Assembly (NCBI GenBank): GCA_019187495.1
Contig: JABAQN010000029.1
Span: forward strand, 1-64,000
Reading direction: 5' to 3'
Length of the DNA stretch: 64,000 nt
From: Steroidobacteraceae bacterium
GTDB lineage: Bacteria > Pseudomonadota > Gammaproteobacteria > Steroidobacterales > Steroidobacteraceae
A model generated the notes under the pieces. The model was given only the letters and a program-made list of their open reading frames with translations. It did not search any database and was not told the DNA's origin. The position numbers and the translations under genes are program-made. Shown in pieces: positions 1-7,970 of this stretch (position 1 is its first letter; every line of letters begins with the position of its first letter).

Positions 1-1154
1 GCGGTGACCGCCGCAGCGCGCGCGGGCCCCGGCGACGCCCCTGGCGGGGTCGCGCCGCTCGCCGGTGCATCGCCGTAGCGAAAGGCGAGCATGCGCAGCA
101 ATACCATGTCGAAACCGGAGCGTGGATCCGGCGCAAGCGGCAGGTCGCGCCGCCCGACGATGGCGGTCTGGTAGAAAAGCTGCAGGTCATCGGGCGGGAT
201 CGAGCTTGCCAGGCGCTCGATCAGCGCGGCATCGGGCGACTCCGAGAGATCATGGTCGGGAATCGCCTGCTTCAGCGCCGCACGCACCAGTACGCCCGCG
301 AGCTCGTCGAGCACCGCGCCGTAATCGGGCGACCATTCGAGGAGTGCATGCGCGGCCGCGATGGCCCGTCCGGCATCACCCGCAGCCAGGGCATCGGCAA
401 TCGCCGCGACCCGGTCGCGATCGATCGTGCCGAGCATCTCGCGCGCGGCCGCGGCCGACACCACGCCGCCGCCGAACGCGATCAGCTGGTCGAGCAGCGA
501 CAGGCCGTCGCGCATGCTGCCGTCCGCCGCATGCGCGATCGACTGCAGCGCGGCCGGCTCGAAGGCGATGCCTTCGGCAGCCAGGATCTCCGCCATTCGC
601 GTGGCGATCGAGGCGACCGGCAGGCGCTTCAGGTTGAACTGCAGGCAGCGCGACAGCACGGTCACCGGCAGCTTCTGCGGATCGGTGGTCGCGAGCAGGA
701 ACTTGACGTGCGGTGGCGGCTCCTCGAGCGTCTTCAGCAGCGCATTGAAGGAATGCTGCGAGAGCATGTGCACTTCATCGATGAGATACACCTTGCAGCG
801 GCCGGCCGTGGGCGTGTACTGCACGTTCTCGAGCAGCTCGCGCGTGTCGTCGACCTTGGTGCGCGACGCGGCATCGACCTCGATCAGGTCGACGAAGCGG
901 CCCTCGTCGATGGCCCGGCAGGCCGCACACGTACCGCATGGTTCGGCCGTCACCCCGGTCTCGCAGTTCAGGCACTTCGCGAGGATGCGCGCGACGGTCG
1001 TCTTGCCGACACCGCGCGTGCCCGCGAACAGGAACGCATGGTGCACGCGGTTGTCGGTCAGCGCGTGCGTCAGCGCCCTGACGACGTGCTCCTGCCCCAC
1101 GAGGTCGGCGAAGCGGCGGGGGCGCCATTTGCGTGCGAGTGCGGTGTAGCTCAT
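1..1154 (-). CDS. dnaX: DNA polymerase III subunits gamma/tau, N-terminal part (runs off window)
   Basis: This is the clamp-loader ATPase of the replicative polymerase. About 384 codons are visible, starting at the ATG at 1154, and the frame stays open to base 1, so the C-terminus lies outside the window. The N-terminus reads MSYTALARKWRP, followed by the Walker A motif GTRGVGKTT, a four-Cys zinc module (CLNC...CGTC..C), and the DEVHMLS and SRC motifs. Near the window edge the conserved domain III segment MVLLRMLAFR is seen. The gene lies just downstream of the SRP RNA on the same strand. A tau/gamma frameshift site would be further downstream and cannot be checked here. Confidence 0.96.
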   Translation of the reverse strand, partial: MSYTALARKWRPRRFADLVGQEHVVRALTHALTDNRVHHAFLFAGTRGVGKTTVARILAKCLNCETGVTAEPCGTCAACRAIDEGRFVDLIEVDAASRTKVDDTRELLENVQYTPTAGRCKVYLIDEVHMLSQHSFNALLKTLEEPPPHVKFLLATTDPQKLPVTVLSRCLQFNLKRLPVASIATRMAEILAAEGIAFEPAALQSIAHAADGSMRDGLSLLDQLIAFGGGVVSAAAAREMLGTIDRDRVAAIADALAAGDAGRAIAAAHALLEWSPDYGAVLDELAGVLVRAALKQAIPDHDLSESPDAALIERLASSIPPDDLQLFYQTAIVGRRDLPLAPDPRSGFDMVLLRMLAFRYGDAPASGATPPGASPGPARAAAVT

Positions 1155-1171
1155 GAACTCAGTACTGGAGG

Positions 1172-1265
<94 letters not shown>

Positions 1266-1306
1266 AACCGGTGCGAGCCACCATGAACGGCCATTCCTGC
1301 GAAACC

Positions 1307-1397
1307 TGGCGGAGAGGGAGGGATTCGAACCCTCGAACACCTTTTGGATGTTGCTTCGCTTCCAACGAAGTGCCTTCAACCGCTCGGCCACCTCTCC
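1307..1397 (-). tRNA. tRNA-Ser(GGA)
   Basis: A 91-nt class II tRNA on the minus strand with an encoded CCA. The acceptor stem is GGAGAGG/CCTCTCC with discriminator G. The D-arm reads TGGCCGAGCGG and the anticodon stem is CTTCG/CGAAG around loop TTGGAAG, so the anticodon is GGA (genomic 1361-1363). A long variable arm, typical of tRNA-Ser, precedes the T-arm GGTTCGAATCC. It reads UCC and UCU serine codons. It is transcribed toward ffs and dnaX, possibly as one unit. Confidence 0.97.
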
Positions 1398-1431
1398 GGA
1401 ATCAATGGATTACGGTCGATCCGCAATGATA

Positions 1432-1449
1432 TCAGGCCTGTCAGGCCTG
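1432..1449. repeat. Tandem 9-bp repeat at the end of the BamC-like gene
   Basis: The nonamer TCAGGCCTG occurs twice in tandem. The second copy contains the stop codon of the BamC-like gene on the minus strand. Each unit holds the palindrome AGGCCT. No role is evident; it may be chance or simple slippage. Confidence 0.5.
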
Positions 1450-1716
1450 CGGTTGCGGCGGCGTCTTCGGCGGCGGCACGTACTTCGGCGGCTGGTCGAG
1501 ACAGGGCTCATCGGCACCGCGCGGGCGCTCCGGAGTATCGAGTTCCGGAATGCGCATCGCGCCGCGCGTGTTCGGCGAATCCATGCCGGCGGGCACCGCG
1601 AGCGGTGGAATGCTGTCGGAGTTCGTGTATTCGGGCGGCGCACCGCAGCCGCGCCCCGGTGTCCGGCACGCCGCCAGTGTCGCGGTGGCCAAAAGCAGGA
1701 TCAGCCAGTGTCTCAT
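1441..1716 (-). CDS. Miniature BamC-like lipoprotein
   Basis: A 91-residue lipoprotein precursor: MRHWLILLL signal, lipobox LAAC with the lipidated Cys at residue 17, then a proline-rich mature part of about 75 residues. The stretch from PPEYTNSD through LAVPAGMDSP to AMRIPEL resembles the N-terminal region of BamC (in E. coli APLAELHAPAGM...YAIP), the disordered segment known to bind BamD. The helix-grip domains that make up most of a normal BamC are missing and the ORF ends cleanly in a TGA. It lies 10 bases after dapA, exactly where E. coli has bamC, and the next genes (dapA, gcvR, bcp) keep the E. coli order. The name rests on this synteny and the short motif match; a function in the BAM complex is inferred. 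Confidence 0.7.
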   Translation of the reverse strand: MRHWLILLLATATLAACRTPGRGCGAPPEYTNSDSIPPLAVPAGMDSPNTRGAMRIPELDTPERPRGADEPCLDQPPKYVPPPKTPPQPQA

Positions 1717-1726
1717 GCGAAATCCT

Positions 1727-2608
1727 TCATTCACGGGCGATGCCCGCGGCGATCATCGCACGACGCAACGGCGCCTCGTGCACGGCCTCGAGCGAAGTCA
1801 GCGGCAGGCGCAAGCCCGGCGGGACGAGGCCCAGGGCATGCGCCACCCATTTGACGGGGATCGGATTCGGCTCGATGAACAAGGTCTCGTGCAGACCCGC
1901 GAGGCGGGCGTCGAGTTCCGCCGCGCGGCCCGCATCGCCCGCGAGCGCCGCGGCCACCATGTCGGCCATTTGCCGGGGCGCGACATTGGCGGTGACCGAC
2001 ACGACGCCGCGCGCGCCCTGCGCGATGGCCTCGCGCGCGGTCGCGTCATCGCCGCTCAGGACGGCGAAGCCGTCGGGCGCGAGGCGCACGAGCTCGCGCA
2101 CGCGCTGCATCGAATTCACCGCCTCCTTGATCGCCGCGATGCGCGGCAGGGCGGCGAGCCTCGCCACGGTTTGCGGGAGCAGGTCGACCGCGGTGCGCGA
2201 CGGTACGTTGTAGATCATCACCGGCACGCGGCTCGCCGCGGCGACCGCTTCGAAATGGCGGTAGAGCCCCTCCTGGGTCGGGCGGACATAGGCCGGCGTG
2301 ACGACCAGCAGGCCCGCGACCCCGAGCGCCGAGAGGCGCGCGACCCGCGCGACGGTCGCCGCCGTGCTGCTCGTGCCGGCGCCCGCGATCACGGCAAGGC
2401 GCCCCGCCGCATGGCGAACGGCCTGCGCCGTCAACTGTTCGAGTTCGGCATCGGTGAGCGCCGTGGATTCGCCCGTCGTACCGCCGACCACGAAGCCGCG
2501 CGTGCCGTTTTCGACGTGGAAATCGACGAGGCGCAGCCATGCCGCAAGATCGATCGTGCCGTCGTGCCGCATCGGCGTGACGGCGGCGACGAGACTGCCT
2601 GAAAACAT
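1727..2608 (-). CDS. dapA: 4-hydroxy-tetrahydrodipicolinate synthase
   Basis: Condenses pyruvate with aspartate semialdehyde in the first committed step of lysine and diaminopimelate synthesis in the cytoplasm. The 293-residue length is normal for the family. The N-terminus FSGSLVAAVTPM, the GTTGE motif near residue 44, the catalytic Tyr in YNVPSRT, the Schiff-base Lys in IAAIKEA and the GDD segment are all visible. It is followed after 10 bases by the BamC-like lipoprotein and is divergent from gcvR, as in E. coli. Confidence 0.97.
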   Translation of the reverse strand: MFSGSLVAAVTPMRHDGTIDLAAWLRLVDFHVENGTRGFVVGGTTGESTALTDAELEQLTAQAVRHAAGRLAVIAGAGTSSTAATVARVARLSALGVAGLLVVTPAYVRPTQEGLYRHFEAVAAASRVPVMIYNVPSRTAVDLLPQTVARLAALPRIAAIKEAVNSMQRVRELVRLAPDGFAVLSGDDATAREAIAQGARGVVSVTANVAPRQMADMVAAALAGDAGRAAELDARLAGLHETLFIEPNPIPVKWVAHALGLVPPGLRLPLTSLEAVHEAPLRRAMIAAGIARE

Positions 2609-2701
2609 CGGGAATCCGGGGAAACGTGGCAGGGAGCCGCAGCATGGTAAGGGTCGCGCCGATGCGAGGCAAGCGGCCGGACCGTGTCCGCCAGGGATCG
2701 T

Positions 2702-2730
2702 TTCGCATTGCGCCCGCCGCCCGGTACACT
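2702..2730 (+). promoter_or_regulatory. Candidate gcvR promoter (leaderless type)
   Basis: A -35-like TTCGCA (2702-2707), a 17-bp spacer and a -10 TACACT (2725-2730) end only six bases before the GTG start of gcvR. If used, transcription would begin at or next to the start codon. No Shine-Dalgarno sequence fits in between. Inferred from sequence only. Confidence 0.5.
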
Positions 2731-2736
2731 TGCGCC

Positions 2737-3267
2737 GTGAAGCAACACCTCGCCGTCTCCGCAGTCGGCAGCGACCGAACCGGCATCGTCCACGAACTCT
2801 CGCGCGTGATCACCGAGTGCGGGGGCAGCATCAGCGAAAGCCGCATGGCGAACCTCGGCTCGGAGTTCGCGATGCTGCTGCTGGTATCCGGCAACTGGCA
2901 CTCGCTCGCGAAACTCGAGACGGAGCTCAAGAAACTCGGCGAGACGAGCGGGCTCTCGGTGAGCGTCAAGCGCACCGAACCGCGCGGGGCGCGCACCGAC
3001 ATGGTGCCCTATTCGATCGATGTCGTGTGCCTCGACCAGACCGGCATCGTATCGGGGCTGTCGGGCTTTTTCTCGAGCCGCGCGATCGACATCGCCGAGC
3101 TCTCGACGCGCGTGTACGCCGCGGCGCATACCGGCGCGCAGATGTTCGCCGTGCAGATGATCGTCAACATCCCGACCCGCATCCACCTCGCGCAGCTGCG
3201 CGAAGAGTTCATGGATTTCTGCGATTCGCTCAATCTCGATGCGATCATGGAGCCGGTCAAGTCGTGA
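2737..3267 (+). CDS. gcvR: Tandem ACT-domain regulator, GcvR family
   Basis: A 176-residue protein made of two ACT domains: about residues 4-80 (AVSAVGSDRTGIVHELS...) and 88-170 (DVVCLDQTGIVSGLSGFF...). In E. coli GcvR binds glycine and antagonises GcvA at the glycine-cleavage operon. I chose the GTG at 2737 because it begins the first ACT strand directly and follows a -10 element by six bases; an upstream in-frame ATG at 2626 would add a non-homologous arginine-rich lead. It is divergent from dapA and overlaps bcp by four bases, the same order as in E. coli. No gcv genes are in the window, so the target is inferred. Confidence 0.85.
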   Translation: MKQHLAVSAVGSDRTGIVHELSRVITECGGSISESRMANLGSEFAMLLLVSGNWHSLAKLETELKKLGETSGLSVSVKRTEPRGARTDMVPYSIDVVCLDQTGIVSGLSGFFSSRAIDIAELSTRVYAAAHTGAQMFAVQMIVNIPTRIHLAQLREEFMDFCDSLNLDAIMEPVKS

Positions 3268-3722
3268 AGGTCGGCGCGAAGGTGCCCGCCCTGCGTCTCC
3301 CGCAGAGTGACGGCAGCGCATGGCGACTGGCCGACCACGCCGGCACGAAGGTCGTGCTGTACTTTTACCCGAAGGACATGACATCGGGCTGCACGCTCGA
3401 GGGCCAGGCGTTTCGCGACCTCCATCCGGCGTTCAGGCGCGCGCAGACCGCCGTATTCGGCATCTCGCGCGACAGCTGCGCATCGCACGCGAAGTTTCGT
3501 GCGAAGGAACGCTTTCCGTTCGAGCTGCTGTCCGACGCCGACGGGACCGCATGCCGCCTGTTCGATGTCATCAGGGAAAAGAACATGTACGGCCGGAAGT
3601 ATCCCGGCATCGAGCGCAGCACGTTCCTGGTCGACGCGGCCGGACGGCTCGCGCGCGAATGGCGCAAGGTGAAAGTGCAGGGCCACGCGGAGGAAGTCCT
3701 TGAAGCGGCGAAGCATCTCTGA
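3264..3722 (+). CDS. bcp: Thioredoxin-dependent peroxiredoxin, BCP/PrxQ family
   Basis: A 152-residue thiol peroxidase that reduces hydrogen peroxide and organic hydroperoxides in the cytoplasm. The peroxidatic Cys lies in the motif YPKDMTSGCT. The next residues are LEGQAF, so the resolving Cys found five residues downstream in E. coli Bcp is missing, suggesting a 1-Cys type or use of another partner thiol. The GTG start overlaps the gcvR stop (GTGA), indicating translational coupling. The end overlaps the proposed start of phoH by 23 bases. Confidence 0.93.
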   Translation: MKVGAKVPALRLPQSDGSAWRLADHAGTKVVLYFYPKDMTSGCTLEGQAFRDLHPAFRRAQTAVFGISRDSCASHAKFRAKERFPFELLSDADGTACRLFDVIREKNMYGRKYPGIERSTFLVDAAGRLAREWRKVKVQGHAEEVLEAAKHL

Positions 3723-5184
3723 CGGCGCGAGCGCCGGACGCGGCCCGGAAAGTCGAACCACGCCATTGAAGACTCGTCCCACTCCGCGCGAACGCCGGAT
3801 TTTCGTGCTCGACACGAACGTGCTGATGCACGATCCGACGGCGATCTTCCGCTTCGAGGAGCACGACATCTACCTGCCGATGATCGTGCTCGAGGAACTC
3901 GACGCCAACAAGAAGGGCCTGTCCGAATCCTCGCGCAACGTGCGCCAGGTCAGCCGCTTCCTCGACGACCTGATGCGCGATGCGAAGAAGGACCAGATCG
4001 ATGCCGGCCTGCCGCTGCCTTCGGGCTACTCGGGCAACCACGGCAAGAAGCCCTCCTCCGGCCGGCTGTACTTCCAGACCCGCCAGCTCGCCTCGGCCCT
4101 GCCCGACTACCTGCCCGGCCATGGCAGCGACAACGCGATCCTGTCGCAGGTGCTCGCGTTGCAGGCGCTGCACACCGATGCCCGCGTCACGCTCGTCTCG
4201 AAGGACATCAACCTGCGCATCAAGGCGGCCGTCGTCGGCGTGCACGCCGAGGACTACTACAGCGACAAGACGATCGAGGATGCCGACGTCCTCTACACCG
4301 GGCACGCGCAGATGCCGGCGGATTTCTGGGAGCGGCACGGCAAGGACATGCGCTCGTGGAAGGATGGCGAGCGCACGTATTACACGCTCACCGGGCCCGT
4401 GGTGCACGAGTGGCAGGTCAATGAATTCGTCTACCAGGAGGATGCACAGGGCATCGAGGCGATCGTGCGCAAGGCGGACGGCGACACGGCGACCGTCGAG
4501 CTGACGCGCGACTATCGCAACGACCGCCACAGCGTGTGGGGCATCACGGCGCGCAACCGCGAACAGAATTTCGCGCTCAACCTGCTGATGGACACGGAAA
4601 TCGACTTCGTTTCGATACTCGGCCCGGCGGGCACCGGCAAGACGCTGCTGACACTCGCGGCCGGGCTCATGCAGACGCTCGAAAGCAACCGTTTCGCCGA
4701 AATCATCATGACGCGCGTGACGATTCCGCTCGGCGAGGACATCGGCTTCCTGCCCGGCACCGAGGAAGAGAAGATGGAGCCGTGGATGGGCGCACTGATG
4801 GACAACCTCGAGGTGCTGACCCAGAGCCAGGAAGGCGGCAACTGGGGTCGGGCGGCGACCAACGACCTGCTGCGCAACCGCATCAAGATCCGCTCGCTGA
4901 ACTTCATGCGCGGTCGCACGTTCCTGAACCGCTTCATCATCCTCGACGAGGCGCAGAATCTCACCCCGAAGCAGATGAAGGCGCTCGTGACCCGTGCGGG
5001 TCCCGGCACGAAGGTCGTGTGCCTCGGCAACATCGCGCAGATCGACACGCCGTACCTCACCGAAACGACATCGGGCCTCACTTACGTCGTGAACCGGTTC
5101 CGGGGCTGGGATCATGCGGGGCACATCACGCTCGTGCGCGGCGAGCGCTCGCGCCTCGCGGACCACGCATCCGAGATCCTCTGA
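3700..5184 (+). CDS. PhoH family ATPase with N-terminal PIN nuclease domain (PhoH2/YlaK type)
   Basis: A two-domain protein of 494 residues. The PIN domain (about residues 33-190) starts with FVLDTNVLMHDP and carries acidic residues expected for a PIN-fold RNase (VLEELD..., SDNAIL, VSKDINLR). The PhoH ATPase domain (about 265-480) has Walker A GPAGTGKT and Walker B FIILDEAQNLT. Mycobacterial PhoH2 proteins of this layout are sequence-specific RNA helicase/RNases linked to a small antitoxin; here no small antitoxin ORF precedes it, and it overlaps bcp. The ATG at 3700 is uncertain: a TTG near 3766 just before the PIN domain would avoid the overlap. Confidence 0.93.
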   Translation: MKRRSISDGASAGRGPESRTTPLKTRPTPRERRIFVLDTNVLMHDPTAIFRFEEHDIYLPMIVLEELDANKKGLSESSRNVRQVSRFLDDLMRDAKKDQIDAGLPLPSGYSGNHGKKPSSGRLYFQTRQLASALPDYLPGHGSDNAILSQVLALQALHTDARVTLVSKDINLRIKAAVVGVHAEDYYSDKTIEDADVLYTGHAQMPADFWERHGKDMRSWKDGERTYYTLTGPVVHEWQVNEFVYQEDAQGIEAIVRKADGDTATVELTRDYRNDRHSVWGITARNREQNFALNLLMDTEIDFVSILGPAGTGKTLLTLAAGLMQTLESNRFAEIIMTRVTIPLGEDIGFLPGTEEEKMEPWMGALMDNLEVLTQSQEGGNWGRAATNDLLRNRIKIRSLNFMRGRTFLNRFIILDEAQNLTPKQMKALVTRAGPGTKVVCLGNIAQIDTPYLTETTSGLTYVVNRFRGWDHAGHITLVRGERSRLADHASEIL

Positions 5185-5202
5185 GCACCCGCCACTTGAA
5201 CC

Positions 5203-5224
5203 TTCGACCACCCGCGGGGTCGAA
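5203..5224. other. Inverted repeat between phoH and the M48 protease gene
   Basis: TTCGACC (5203-5209) is complementary to GGTCGAA (5218-5224) with an 8-base loop. The second arm ends six bases before the protease ATG. No U-run follows, so it is not a classical terminator; it could form an mRNA hairpin over the ribosome-binding region. Confidence 0.4.
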
Positions 5225-5230
5225 CGCCGC

Positions 5231-6685
5231 ATGATGCGCTCGCGTGTGCTGCTGCTGCTGGCTTGCGCCGCGACGACGACGGTGGCGGCGGCGGCTGCCC
5301 GGTCGGGCGACCAGCTGCCGGATCTCGGCAACCCCGTAGATGCGATCATCACGCGTGGTGACGAATACCGGATCGGCCTCACCGTGATGCGCCAGTTGCG
5401 CGAGCAGGGAGAGATCCTCGAGGACCCGGAGATCAGCGAGTACCTGCAGGCACTCGGCTCCCGCATCGCCGCCCAGGCGAGCGACGACGGGCAGCGCTTC
5501 ACTTTCTTCCTGGTGCGCGACCCTTCGATCAACGCCTTCGCGCTGCCCGGCGGATTCATCGGCGTGAACCAGGGACTGCTGCTCGCGACGAAGAATGAAT
5601 CCGAACTCGCGAGCGTGCTGGCGCACGAAATCGCGCACGTCACGCAGCGGCACATCGCGCGCAGCATCCGCGCCGCGAGCCGCCAGAGCCTTGCGACGAC
5701 CGCCATGGTGATCGCCGGGATCCTGCTCGGCGCCGCCGGTGGCGGGGATGCGGCCCAGGCCGCGATTGCGGTCGCGCAGGGTTCGGCGGCGCAGCAGCAG
5801 ATCAACTACACCCGCTCGAACGAGAGCGAGGCCGACCGCATCGGCATCGGCTTCCTCGCGGGCGCCGGCTTCGACCCGAATGCGATGCCGGCGTTCTTCG
5901 AGACGATCGGTCGACGTGCGGGCCTCGCGGGGCAGAACATCCCGGAATTCATCCTGTCGCACCCCGTGACGGCGAACCGCATCGCCGAATCACGTGACCG
6001 GGCCAGGGATTACCCGGTGCCGAAGGCGAAACCGGAGATCAGCTACCAGCTCGCGCGCGAGCGGACACGCGTGCTGACGGCGCCGAGCGACACCGACCTG
6101 CGCACCTATTACGACGGCGAAGTCGCCACGGGCCACGACGGCATCGGCGATCGCTACGGTGAAGCGCTCGCCGAACTCGGCCACGGCGAAGCGGGCGATG
6201 CGGTCGCCATCCTCTTCGACCTGCACCAGCGACAGCAGGGCAGCCCGATGATTGCCGCCGCGCTCGGCCAGGCGCAGATGGCCGCCGGCGCCACCGATGC
6301 CGCGCTCGCGACATTCACCACGGCGCTGCGGCTGTCGCCCCGAAACGTGCCGCTGACGGTGCGGTACGCGGAGGCGCTGATGCGGGCCGGGCGCGCCCGC
6401 GAGGCGCATGCGGTGCTGCTCGACCTGTTCAATGTCGTGCCGCCGACGCCCGAACAGATCCGCCTCACGGCGCTCGCGGCGAGCGCCGCCGGCGACACCG
6501 GCGATGCGTATTACTACATGAGCGAATACCACATCGCGAGCGGCAATCTGCCGCTGTCGATCCAGCAGCTCGAACTCGCGCTCGCCGCGCCCAACCTGAC
6601 CTCGGTGCAGCGCCAGCGCTTCCAGGCGCGCATGGACGAGGTGCGCGAGGCGCTCGAGCGGGAGCGAAAGAAGAACAGGGGCTGA
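5231..6685 (+). CDS. bepA: Periplasmic M48 metalloprotease with TPR tail, BepA-like
   Basis: A 484-residue envelope protease-chaperone expected to act on stalled outer-membrane proteins (LptD, BamA) in the periplasm. The start at ATG 5231 gives a clear Sec signal (MMRSRVLLLLACAATTTVAAAAA). The peptidase domain contains the zinc motif HEIAH followed by VTQRH, the third zinc ligand in SNESEAD and the conserved HPVTANR. The C-terminal half (from about residue 300) is alpha-helical TPR-like sequence, as in E. coli BepA. In E. coli the gene also lies in the bcp neighbourhood. Other M48 families such as LoiP lack the TPR part. Confidence 0.9.
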   Translation: MMRSRVLLLLACAATTTVAAAAARSGDQLPDLGNPVDAIITRGDEYRIGLTVMRQLREQGEILEDPEISEYLQALGSRIAAQASDDGQRFTFFLVRDPSINAFALPGGFIGVNQGLLLATKNESELASVLAHEIAHVTQRHIARSIRAASRQSLATTAMVIAGILLGAAGGGDAAQAAIAVAQGSAAQQQINYTRSNESEADRIGIGFLAGAGFDPNAMPAFFETIGRRAGLAGQNIPEFILSHPVTANRIAESRDRARDYPVPKAKPEISYQLARERTRVLTAPSDTDLRTYYDGEVATGHDGIGDRYGEALAELGHGEAGDAVAILFDLHQRQQGSPMIAAALGQAQMAAGATDAALATFTTALRLSPRNVPLTVRYAEALMRAGRAREAHAVLLDLFNVVPPTPEQIRLTALAASAAGDTGDAYYYMSEYHIASGNLPLSIQQLELALAAPNLTSVQRQRFQARMDEVREALERERKKNRG

Positions 6686-6689
6686 GCAT

Positions 6690-6707
6690 CCGGCACCGGC
6701 TTGCCGG
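6690..6707. other. Hairpin after the bepA-like gene
   Basis: CCGGCA (6690-6695) pairs with TGCCGG (6702-6707), four bases after the bepA stop codon. There is no following U-tract, so intrinsic termination is uncertain; it may be an mRNA 3' end stabiliser. Confidence 0.35.
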
Positions 6708-6749
6708 CGGAGCGCGTTCGGAGGAAGCTCCCGCCCCGGGGGGTGGATC

Positions 6750-7190
6750 ATGACCAACGCAGCCTCGAAGGCGCCGTGGCATCTTTGGGTGGTCGGCGTG
6801 CTCGCCGTGCTCTTCAACGCCATCGGCGTCTTCGATTTCACCATGAGCATGACCCGGGGCGCGGACTACATGGCGGGCGCGGGCATGACCGCCGCGCAGA
6901 TCGCCCATTACCTCGACATGCCGGGCTGGATGACCGCCGTCTGGGCACTCGGCGTGTTCACGGCATTGTTCGCGTCGCTGCTGTTGCTGTTGCGGCGCAG
7001 GCTCGCCTTCCCGGTCTTCTCGGTGTCGCTGGCGGCGTTCCTGGTCAGCCTGCTCTACACCTATGTGCTGACCGATGGCGGCGCGATCATGGGTCCGCAG
7101 ATGGCCGCCGCGAGCGCGATGATCGCAATCGTGCTGCTGCTCCTCATCCTCTACTCGAGGTCGATGGCGGCGCGCCTCGTGCTCGGGTAG
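6750..7190 (+). CDS. Four-helix integral membrane protein of unknown function
   Basis: I do not recognise a named family. The 146-residue product has four predicted membrane segments: about residues 10-30 (WVVGVLAVLFNAIGVFDF), 60-82 (MTAVWALGVFTALFASLLLLL), 87-107 (FPVFSVSLAAFLVSLLY) and 117-136 (AAASAMIAIVLLLLILY). A conserved-looking stretch between helices 1 and 2 reads YMAGAGMTAAQIAHYLDMP. The gene follows bepA by 64 bases and precedes mlaA, so an envelope role is plausible but unproven. Similar small four-helix proteins are often listed as hypothetical. Confidence 0.82.
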   Translation: MTNAASKAPWHLWVVGVLAVLFNAIGVFDFTMSMTRGADYMAGAGMTAAQIAHYLDMPGWMTAVWALGVFTALFASLLLLLRRRLAFPVFSVSLAAFLVSLLYTYVLTDGGAIMGPQMAAASAMIAIVLLLLILYSRSMAARLVLG

Positions 7191-7209
7191 CGGCGGGCCC
7201 GGGACTATT

Positions 7210-7218
7210 TGCTATCAT
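7210..7218 (+). promoter_or_regulatory. Candidate mlaA promoter, extended -10 (leaderless type)
   Basis: An extended -10 element, TGC followed by TATCAT (7213-7218), ends six bases before the ATG of mlaA. No convincing -35 is seen at the expected distance, consistent with an extended -10 promoter. The start site would fall on or near the start codon. Confidence 0.5.
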
Positions 7219-7224
7219 GCCGCG

Positions 7225-7968
7225 ATGCCCCTTCGCCTGCTCGCGGCCCTCGCCGCCCTTTTCCTCACCGCCTGCACGACCCAAGCCCTTCGCCCCGATC
7301 CGCGCGATCCGCTCGAGAAGTGGAACCGCTCGATGTACACGTTCAATGACGGGCTCGACCGCGCGATCGCGCGCCCGGCAGCCCGTACCTACCGCAGGGT
7401 TGCGCCGGGCTTCGTGCAGACCGGCATCAGCAACTTCTGGAGCAACGCGACCTACCCTGCGACGATCGTGAACCAGTTCCTGCAGGGCAAGCCGCGCGCC
7501 GGCATGAGCGACCTCGGCCGTTTCCTCCTGAATACTTTCGCCGGGGTCGGGGGATTGCTCGATCCCGCCTCGGCCGCGGGGATCGATCGCAACGACGAGG
7601 ACTTCGGGCAGACGCTCGCGAAATGGGGCGTACATCCGGGCCCCTACCTGATGCTGCCGCTCCTCGGGCCTTCGACGCTGCGCGACGGCTTCGGCAAGGT
7701 TCCGGATCGATTCGCGGACCCGGTGCACTATGTCGAGGACTGGCGCTGGCAATGGGGGCTCGACGGCCTGCGCCTCCTCGACCGGCGCGCACGCGCGCTG
7801 CCGCTGACCGACAAGCTGCGGGACATCTACGACCCCTACACCTTCATCCGCAGCGCGTACTTCCAGCAGCGCGAATACGAGATCCACGACGGCAACATCG
7901 AGCAGCCGCCCGCCGATGAAGACTTTGCGCCGGACGACGCCGACGATTCCGGGGCTCCTGCTCCTTAG
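7225..7968 (+). CDS. mlaA: Outer-membrane lipoprotein MlaA (VacJ)
   Basis: The outer-membrane partner of the Mla system, which removes mislocalised phospholipids from the outer leaflet and hands them to MlaC. The 247-residue precursor has a lipobox LTAC with the lipidated Cys at residue 16. Conserved MlaA stretches follow: DPLEKWNRSMYTFND, FWSNATYPATIVNQFLQGK, RFLLNTFAGVGGLLDPA, DFGQTLAKWGV and GPYLMLPLLGPSTLRD. The gene converges on mlaFEDCB with only two bases between the stop codons, so both halves of the system lie together but on opposite strands. Confidence 0.97.
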   Translation: MPLRLLAALAALFLTACTTQALRPDPRDPLEKWNRSMYTFNDGLDRAIARPAARTYRRVAPGFVQTGISNFWSNATYPATIVNQFLQGKPRAGMSDLGRFLLNTFAGVGGLLDPASAAGIDRNDEDFGQTLAKWGVHPGPYLMLPLLGPSTLRDGFGKVPDRFADPVHYVEDWRWQWGLDGLRLLDRRARALPLTDKLRDIYDPYTFIRSAYFQQREYEIHDGNIEQPPADEDFAPDDADDSGAPAP

Positions 7969-7970
7969 GA

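Noticed and set aside
3571-5805. Long open frame (744 codons) antisense to phoH and the M48 protease gene
   Set aside because: It is Arg/Ala/Val-rich, has no recognisable domain, and lies opposite two clear genes with full motifs. Such shadow frames are common in GC-rich DNA.
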